Position numbers and translations under genes: made by a program. From assembly GCA_002298165.1 (NCBI GenBank), contig DBMI01000076.1, forward strand, positions 1-59,134: DNA of 59,134 bases. The letters run 5' to 3'. Every line of letters starts with the position of its first letter. Positions within the stretch are counted from its first letter, which is position 1. The notes under the pieces were generated by a model that was not told where the DNA came from, made no database searches, and saw nothing but the letters and a program-made list of their open reading frames with translations. The stretch comes from Desulfarculales bacterium UBA702. GTDB lineage: Bacteria; Desulfobacterota; Syntrophobacteria; Syntrophobacterales; Syntrophobacteraceae. Of this stretch, positions 53,317-59,134 are shown in pieces.

Positions 53317-56300
53317 ATGAGACTCAAGCGCATTGACCGGATCCTGTATTTTTTCGTTCTTGTTACGATCCTGACAGGCTTTTCGAATTTTGCTCGAGCG
53401 GAAGATGAATGCAAGGAATGGCTGGCCCGTCTTGTTTCAGTTCAAGGCCGGGTCGAGGCCAAACGAGCCGGAGGCTCTGTATGGATCGAGCTGAAATTCG
53501 GCCAGGCCCTGTGTCCGGGAGACATGGTCCGAGTGCAGCAGAACAGCAGGGCAGCCCTGGTTTTTCACAATGAAGCGGTCATGAGGCTTGATCAGAATAC
53601 TACTGTTGCCTTCCCGGAACCTGAGAAGGGAAAGACCATAGACGTAAGTTTTATTTCCGGCATCGCCCTGTTCTTCAGCCGTTTTCCATTCAGCCTGCGT
53701 ATTTTTACTCCCTTCGTGAACGGCAATATCGAAGGTACGGAATTCCTCGTGGACGTTGGGCCGTCCGAGACATCTATTGTCGTATACGAGGGAAAGGTAC
53801 GGGCCGACAACAGGAGCGGGACCGTTGTTGTGGGAAAAGGCGAGTCGACCGTGGCACGGGCTGGAGAGCCGCCAATCGTTAAAGCCGTCGCTCATCCGGC
53901 TGATGCAGTTCAATGGGCAATGTACTACCCGCCCATTCCGGATGCCGATATCGAGGGCGCCCTCTCCGCATTCGGGCCGGAATCGACTGTACTCAAAGCG
54001 TCTCTGCAAGCCTACCGTGCCGGCGATCTGGCAGGCGCTTTCGCCTGCCTGCGCAATGTGCCGGAAGTTCACGAACCCGCTTTTTACTCATATCGCGCGT
54101 TGCTTTACCTTTCAGCGGGAAGAGTGGCTGAAGCTTCATCAGACCTGAAGAAAGCTTTGGAGATCGACCCGGGCTATGGTTACGCCGTTTCTCTTCAGTC
54201 CATCATGGCCATTTCCTGGAACAAAAAGGATGAGGCCCTCGCTCTTGCCCGTCGGGCGGTAAGTATGAACCCCCGCTCAGCGGCACCGCTTGTAGCTCTA
54301 TCTTATGCGCAGCAGGCCCGATTCGACCTGGAGGGAACACTTGCGAGCCTGAACAAGGCAAGGGACCTTAACCCTAAGGATGCCTTGACCTGGGCGCGGC
54401 TCGCCGAAATCTGGCTATCGAAGGGAAGCCTGGACAAAGCACTCGATTGCGCAAGCAATGCGGTCATCAGGAATCCTGAGTTGACCCGAACTCAAACGGT
54501 ACTCGGATTTGCTTACCTGACCCAGATCCGGATCGAGGAATCGAAAGAGGCCTTTAAGAAAGCTATCGAACTCGACCAGGCCGACCCTCTCCCGCGACTA
54601 GGCCTCGGGCTTGCACTGATCCGGGGAGGAGACCTCAAGGCAGGCCGCGCCGAGATTGAAGTCGCGGCAGTGCTCGATCCAAATAATTCGCTTGTGCGCA
54701 GCTACCTGGGAAAAGCATATTATGAGGAGAAGCGGGACAAAAAGGCAGCGGAAGAGCTTTCGCGCGCAAAGGAAATGGACCCGCTCGATCCCACGCCCTG
54801 GTTCTATGATGCTATTCGCAAGCAGACCGTAAACCGCCCTGCCGAGGCAATCGAAGATTTGCAAAGATCAATCGAGCTTAACGATAACAGGGCCGTCTAC
54901 CGCTCCCGTTTACTGCTCGATGAAGATATTGCGGCTCGGAGTGTCGCTTTGGCGCGGATCTACGAAGATCTGGGATTTGAATGGCTTTCCCTGATCGAAG
55001 GCACCAAGTCGCTGGACCGCGATCCCGCAAATTTCTCCGCACATCGCTTCCTGGCCGACGCTTATTTTTCTCTGCCTCGACACGATATCGCAAGGGTTAG
55101 CGAGTTGCTTCAGTCCCAGTTGCTTCAACCTCTCAATCTACTTCCCATTCAACCCCAGCAGGCCGAGAGCAACCGCTTCCTCCTGAACGGCCTTGGGCCA
55201 AGGGACCCTGCATATAATGAATTCACACCCCTTTTTACCAGAAACCAATTGGCCTTGCTGGTAGGAGGCTCGGCCGGGGAAAGGGGGACGATCTCTGATA
55301 GTATCGTCCAGTCCGGAATAATAGGAAGGCTTTCCTACAGCCTCGGTCAATACCACTCTGAAACCAACGGATTCAGGGAAAACAACGATCAGGCAAACAA
55401 TGTCTACGACGCTTTTGCCCAGTTCAACCTCTCAAGTAAAACCAGTTTCCAGGCCGAGTTTCGGCACAGGGATTCGAATCTGGGAGACCTTATGCTTTTG
55501 TCCGATCCTCTCCTCTTTCTTGATCCCACCTTGAGAGAGAAGGACTGGAGAAGGATGTACAGGTTCGGTTTTCATCATGCATTCGCACCCGGATCGGATC
55601 TCATCGGTTCGTTTATGCGCGTGGATGCAAAACCGGAACTGCGCTCATCTTTTCCGTTCGATTTCGAGAACCGCGTTGATGAATCCGGACTGGGCGTCGA
55701 GGTGCAGCACCTTTTTCGCTCTGAGCTTTTCAGGCTGGTGGTCGGGGCAGGCCACTTCAATATTGACGAAAAAGATCTTACTGCATTCATGGGTGAATCA
55801 AGTCTGTCCAAATACGAAACGAATCACACGGATGTTTACGCGTATTCGCTCTGGTCTTTTCCAAAAGACGTTATCTGGACGGTTGGATTCAGTGTCGACT
55901 TTTTCGATGGAGGGATAACCGGACTGGATACGCAGCAGCCAAACCCCAAATTTGGAGTTGTGTGGAATCCTTTCCCCGGAACCACATTGCGCGGTGCGGC
56001 ATTCAGGACGCTAAAACGAACGCTTCTTACGGATCAGACGGTCGAGCCTACACATGTTGCCGGATTTAACCAGTTTTTCGACGATCCCGAGGGCACGGAC
56101 GCATGGCGTTACGGCATCGGTATGGATCAAAAGCTGACTGAACGGTTCTTTGCTGGAGTCGAATTTTCCATTCGCGATCTCGATATTCCATCACTCAGCT
56201 ACTCGGTGCCCGTCAAAGTATTCCAGAATGACGCGCGGGAACAACTTGGTCGTGCCTACCTATACTGGATCCCCCACAAATATTTTGCCTTCGGTCCGGA

Positions 56301-56673
56301 GTACCAGTACGAGCTGACCAAGTATGACCCCAATTTACCCGCCTTCGGCATATCGCGTCTCGAAACCCACAGACTGGGATTTGGAATTTCTTTCTTCCAT
56401 CCTTCCGGGTTCATTGCACGCGTCAAGCCGACCCTCGTATTCCAGGACGGTGAGTTCAGGGTTAACCCAGGCGATCCGGTCTTCACAGGGGACAGTTCGT
56501 TTTTCGTTCTCGATGCATCCATAGGATACCGCCTACCCGGAAGGCTTGGCCTGATAGAAGTTGTAGCCAAAAACCTGTTCGATGAGAGTTTTCGTTTCCA
56601 GGACACGGACCCAAGAAATCCCCAGATTACCCCTCGACGCTTTATCCTGGGAAGATGGACGTTCTCGTTTTGA
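53317..56673 (+). CDS. FecR-TPR protein with C-terminal outer-membrane barrel
   Basis: Start ATG 53317 (GCGAGGA upstream) gives a signal peptide (ILYFFVLVTILTGFSNFARA). Of 1118 residues, ~28-165 is a FecR domain (VSVQGRVEAKRAGGSVWIEL, IFTPFVNGNIEGTEFLVDV), ~230-560 is a run of TPR units (e.g. LKKALEIDPGYGYAV, LNKARDLNPKDALTWARLA), and ~620-1118 is a TonB-receptor-like barrel with VVAKNLFDESFRF and final Phe (ILGRWTFSF). FecR joined to a barrel in one polypeptide is notable. Its cue or cargo is not clear. It pairs with the CHASE2 cyclase upstream. Confidence 0.85.
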   Translation: MRLKRIDRILYFFVLVTILTGFSNFARAEDECKEWLARLVSVQGRVEAKRAGGSVWIELKFGQALCPGDMVRVQQNSRAALVFHNEAVMRLDQNTTVAFPEPEKGKTIDVSFISGIALFFSRFPFSLRIFTPFVNGNIEGTEFLVDVGPSETSIVVYEGKVRADNRSGTVVVGKGESTVARAGEPPIVKAVAHPADAVQWAMYYPPIPDADIEGALSAFGPESTVLKASLQAYRAGDLAGAFACLRNVPEVHEPAFYSYRALLYLSAGRVAEASSDLKKALEIDPGYGYAVSLQSIMAISWNKKDEALALARRAVSMNPRSAAPLVALSYAQQARFDLEGTLASLNKARDLNPKDALTWARLAEIWLSKGSLDKALDCASNAVIRNPELTRTQTVLGFAYLTQIRIEESKEAFKKAIELDQADPLPRLGLGLALIRGGDLKAGRAEIEVAAVLDPNNSLVRSYLGKAYYEEKRDKKAAEELSRAKEMDPLDPTPWFYDAIRKQTVNRPAEAIEDLQRSIELNDNRAVYRSRLLLDEDIAARSVALARIYEDLGFEWLSLIEGTKSLDRDPANFSAHRFLADAYFSLPRHDIARVSELLQSQLLQPLNLLPIQPQQAESNRFLLNGLGPRDPAYNEFTPLFTRNQLALLVGGSAGERGTISDSIVQSGIIGRLSYSLGQYHSETNGFRENNDQANNVYDAFAQFNLSSKTSFQAEFRHRDSNLGDLMLLSDPLLFLDPTLREKDWRRMYRFGFHHAFAPGSDLIGSFMRVDAKPELRSSFPFDFENRVDESGLGVEVQHLFRSELFRLVVGAGHFNIDEKDLTAFMGESSLSKYETNHTDVYAYSLWSFPKDVIWTVGFSVDFFDGGITGLDTQQPNPKFGVVWNPFPGTTLRGAAFRTLKRTLLTDQTVEPTHVAGFNQFFDDPEGTDAWRYGIGMDQKLTERFFAGVEFSIRDLDIPSLSYSVPVKVFQNDAREQLGRAYLYWIPHKYFAFGPEYQYELTKYDPNLPAFGISRLETHRLGFGISFFHPSGFIARVKPTLVFQDGEFRVNPGDPVFTGDSSFFVLDASIGYRLPGRLGLIEVVAKNLFDESFRFQDTDPRNPQITPRRFILGRWTFSF

Positions 56674-56772
56674 AGATGCCGGGTCCGTTAAATTTTAGGA
56701 AAGGAGGTAAATGAGCGCGCGGAGATCTAAATTTTCCTTCCACCAACATTGACTAATCACATGGAGGCCAGG

Positions 56773-57051
56773 ATGAGTGAAGAACTCACTATCAAAGAAC
56801 AATTCGTCCAGGAAATAATGAACTATCAGGTTTCTCCTGCTCCCGATAAAGACGCCGAATATTCCATACGTCTGATAGTCAACTCGAAGGGCGAGATCCT
56901 GCACGCATTCATTGGGGGGGAAACAGTGGAGATGCATGATAACTCTCCAAAGGGCCTGCCCGATATGACCGGGTGGAAAGTTTACGCCGTCCCTCCATCG
57001 AGCCCGCCTGGCTGCTATTTCTTTAATGGAAGATGGTACTGCAACTACTAA
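56773..57051 (+). CDS. Small protein upstream of the C25 peptidase
   Basis: ATG 56773 (MSEELTIKEQF) with GGAGG upstream. A 92-residue product without a signal peptide; the N-terminal helix (IKEQFVQEIMNYQVSPAPD) resembles the leader-like part of nitrile-hydratase/NHLP peptides, but the C terminus (PPGCYFFNGRWYCNY) is an aromatic, Cys-containing tail. A peptide leader or chaperone-like partner of the adjacent peptidase is possible; this is inference. Confidence 0.6.
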   Translation: MSEELTIKEQFVQEIMNYQVSPAPDKDAEYSIRLIVNSKGEILHAFIGGETVEMHDNSPKGLPDMTGWKVYAVPPSSPPGCYFFNGRWYCNY

Positions 57052-57103
57052 CTGCCCAAATCCGGATGGACAGGCAGTCACCGGCAGGACGAATAGAGCA
57101 TCA

Positions 57104-58360
57104 ATGGACCGCAAACCCGGAAAAACCGCATCCAAAGGGACGGGAGACCGAACCGGTTCTCCCGTCCGGCCAGTCGGGCCTGAATTTTTGATCATATACC
57201 ACGATTTACTTGGAACGCCCGCCAAAGACCTGGCAATCTGGAAGAATTCCCAAGGGCTTTGCTCGAAGGCGGTAGCCACATCGGAAATTCTGGATGAGAC
57301 AATCGGGCCTGATGGTGCAAATACAGAATATACCGACAAAAACGCCATTGCCATAAAGCGCTGCATCAGGCGCAGAATGGGATATAGATCGAATCTGCGC
57401 TACGTGCTTCTCTTTGGCGGCTCGGATTTGATCGAAACTGAAATCCTCAACAGCGACCCAAATGAAGCGAATTCAGGGTACGCCTCCGATTACTATTTTT
57501 CGACTCTTGAAGACCAAAACCCATCTACTGCCAACATTATCCAATACCCTGAACTCGCGATCGGGCGTCTCCCTGTTTCCAGCGAGCAAGAAGGCCGTAA
57601 AGTTGTCGATAGGATAATAAGGTACGAGAAAGACCCTCACATTGAGCATCAACGCAGGAAATTCACTCTTGCCATTGAGCCACCGATTGACAGCACAGAT
57701 CGCGAGGGGCACAGAAGAAGAAGGGCAACCGGCGCGATTTGCGATTATCTGAAAGAAACGTACGATATCGAACTTATCGACTGCTGTTCGGCCGAGGCCA
57801 CTGACAACATAGCTAAAGCCGCCGAAGAGGGTCGTTTCTTGATCGCGCACAGGGGACACGGCTGTGAACAAGGGTGGATGGTTCCTCAATTCAGGATCTC
57901 TGATCTCAAAACGTGCAAATTTCCGGCCCTTTTCTACTGCGTTGATTGCCTCAGCGGTAAGTTCAACCGCCCGTCAGGGCAAGACTCGTTTGCCGAAGCG
58001 ATCCTCAAGAGCGGCGCTGCCATCTCGGTTATCGCCGCAACGGGCGTTACCAACGAAGTTCTCAATAATTATTTCATACAGGCTCTATTTGACGCGACCT
58101 TCGGGGGATTTCTGCCGGCATGGTCAGGGGCGGCACCAGGTTACCATCTCAAGAGAACCCGTCTGGGCGATGTCCTGGTTTACGCAAAAACCTATTTACC
58201 ATTCGTTTTGGGCACGAAGGCGCCCGATCCGGGAAGGCTGACCGATGAGACAACACTGAGCGACCTAAGGGTGAGAAACCAACTGGTGTTGTGCGAGATC
58301 AGGAAGATGTTTGAGATGTACCATTTGCTCGGCGATCCGACTCTGGCACTTCGTACATGA
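57104..58360 (+). CDS. Gingipain-family (C25) cysteine peptidase
   Basis: Start ATG 57104 (MDRKPGKTASKG) chosen; a frame extension to 57026 overlaps the previous gene. The ~418-residue protein has the C25 caspase-like core: YVLLFGGSDLIETEI, ASDYYFSTLEDQNP and IGRLPVSSEQEGRKVVDRI, catalytic His in FLIAHRGHGCEQGW, catalytic Cys in LFYCVDCLSGKF, and the closing YHLLGDPTLAL. No signal peptide is obvious, unlike secreted gingipains, so it may be cytoplasmic. Its neighbour, the small 92-residue protein, could be the substrate. It could also act as a regulatory or suicide peptidase in the CHASE2/FecR locus. Confidence 0.85.
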   Translation: MDRKPGKTASKGTGDRTGSPVRPVGPEFLIIYHDLLGTPAKDLAIWKNSQGLCSKAVATSEILDETIGPDGANTEYTDKNAIAIKRCIRRRMGYRSNLRYVLLFGGSDLIETEILNSDPNEANSGYASDYYFSTLEDQNPSTANIIQYPELAIGRLPVSSEQEGRKVVDRIIRYEKDPHIEHQRRKFTLAIEPPIDSTDREGHRRRRATGAICDYLKETYDIELIDCCSAEATDNIAKAAEEGRFLIAHRGHGCEQGWMVPQFRISDLKTCKFPALFYCVDCLSGKFNRPSGQDSFAEAILKSGAAISVIAATGVTNEVLNNYFIQALFDATFGGFLPAWSGAAPGYHLKRTRLGDVLVYAKTYLPFVLGTKAPDPGRLTDETTLSDLRVRNQLVLCEIRKMFEMYHLLGDPTLALRT

Positions 58361-58494
58361 TGACAAAATCCGGCAGGTTCGCTGCACCTTTCAAAAAGAA
58401 GGGCAAGAGCATGCGATTCTCTTACCCCTCTTCCGCGGCCGAGGGAGATGCTTACAGAAGATGCCTCGACGCTCGAGTCTGAAGCAACTCCGGT

Positions 58495-58785
58495 TCAGCA
58501 GCCATGGACCATGGGGTCAGGGTAGTTTCCTGCAGCCACCAGGCCCCTTGCCCCATTCTGCCCGATCGAGTCAGGATCGTGAAAAGAGGCCAGTTCATAA
58601 AGGTTCGTTTCTGAGATACCAAGCACATAGCCGTTACAGACTACGGGCTGGAGCATCTTCTTCCGGCACTCCTCCTGCCGAAGGGCCACGAACCACTCAT
58701 CATCCGTGGCATCATTGTCGGGAACGGCCGTTAAGAAAAACACTCCAATCGGGAAAATTCCTTCGAAGTAGTTCGAGTAGCTCAT
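58495..58785 (-). CDS. Hypothetical 96-residue protein
   Basis: ATG 58785 (MSYSNYFEGIFPIG) follows AAGGAG at a good distance on the minus strand. The product is mixed, with DATDDEWFVALRQEECRKKM and VVCNGYVLGISETN, two cysteines, no signal peptide and no recognised family. It is convergent with the C25 peptidase gene. Confidence 0.5.
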   Translation of the reverse strand: MSYSNYFEGIFPIGVFFLTAVPDNDATDDEWFVALRQEECRKKMLQPVVCNGYVLGISETNLYELASFHDPDSIGQNGARGLVAAGNYPDPMVHGC

Positions 58786-59134
58786 TTTCTTCTCCTTCAC
58801 AATGTGATGTTGTCAAAAATGCACTCTTTCCACAGCCAAAATCCGGAAAATGATCGCCTACTTGCCTTGTGAGAAATCAGCTGATGTTTGGCTGCTTTCT
58901 ATCACGAGGGAATTGCAAAAAAGTTACAGTTGCAGGGCAGGATTAAATGCTCTGGCTGGACCTGTTCGCGATGATGCAGAATCGGGGATTAAAAATTCAG
59001 AGTTTTCTGGATTTGGAATTCTGGATTTTCAGGATTGAACCATCAGGTGCTGATTGGAGATCGAGGGAATTATCAGGTATAATACCACTTTACGTTCAAG
59101 TTGCGCCTAACAACCGATGGGTTCCGCTCCGCTC
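58786..59134. other. Window-end gap, no supported gene
   Basis: AT-rich, with no frame worth supporting on either strand. Any gene continuing past the right edge cannot be judged. Confidence 0.4.

Overview
The window looks like a chromosomal piece of an anaerobic, deltaproteobacterial-type (Desulfobacterota, Syntrophobacter/Desulfomonile-like) bacterium. This is inferred from Gram-negative envelope genes (MlaA, an autotransporter, KpsS), 4Fe-4S ferredoxin-like and Cys-rich nitronate monooxygenase-type proteins, a selenoprotein SelD and many lipoproteins. No rRNA or other strong marker is present, so the placement is tentative. Core segments look moderately GC-rich, while about 9.4-18.6 kb is visibly AT-rich and accessory.

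Layout. (1) 1-9.3 kb: a plus-strand surface-polysaccharide cluster. It holds two paralogous DUF4214-repeat sulfotransferases (the first cut by the window edge), a DUF4214-methyltransferase-kinase fusion resembling the chain terminator WbdD, a GH71/99-like secreted glycosidase, a second methyltransferase and a KpsS-like capsule transferase. (2) 9.4-18.6 kb: an accessory, defence-flavoured island. It has a zinc-ribbon/TIR- or deoxyribosyltransferase-like protein, tRNA-Ala(GGC), tRNA-Leu(CAA), a small lipoprotein, an AIPR-family abortive-infection protein, a minus-strand cassette with a PD-(D/E)XK-like nuclease, a broken IS630 transposase and several pseudogenes. (3) 18.6-30.7 kb: housekeeping. 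It includes a 42-residue Cys-rich protein, pabA-pabB-pabC, a ferredoxin-like protein, nitronate monooxygenase, ftsH, mlaA, a cold-shock protein and a GDYXXLXY/DUF2157 membrane pair. (4) 31.1-36.5 kb: six tightly coupled genes that read as a bacterial ubiquitin-like conjugation system joined to a ClpX-like unfoldase: putative Ub-like protein, E2-like protein, unknown protein, ClpX-like AAA+, JAMM protease and tandem-domain E1. This is the most interesting locus. (5) 36.6-50.1 kb: selD with an in-frame UGA, small secreted proteins and lipoproteins, a peroxiredoxin, an HPS-RraA fusion, a DUF1573 lipoprotein with an in-frame UGA (likely a second selenoprotein), an old-yellow-enzyme reductase and an autotransporter. 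(6) 51-58.8 kb: a CHASE2 class III cyclase, a FecR-TPR-outer-membrane-barrel protein and a gingipain-family (C25) peptidase, probably a signalling/surface module.

How genes work together. The first cluster would build, sulfate, cap and export a capsule-like glycan. The pab genes make p-aminobenzoate for folate. In the 31-36 kb operon the E1-like protein would adenylate the Ub-like C terminus, the E2-like protein would carry it, the JAMM protease would process or remove it, and the ClpX-like ring would remodel or unfold targets. SelD supplies selenophosphate for selenocysteine, needed for itself and probably for the DUF1573 protein. Two normal-looking genes (selD and the DUF1573 protein) are seen only when UGA is read through.
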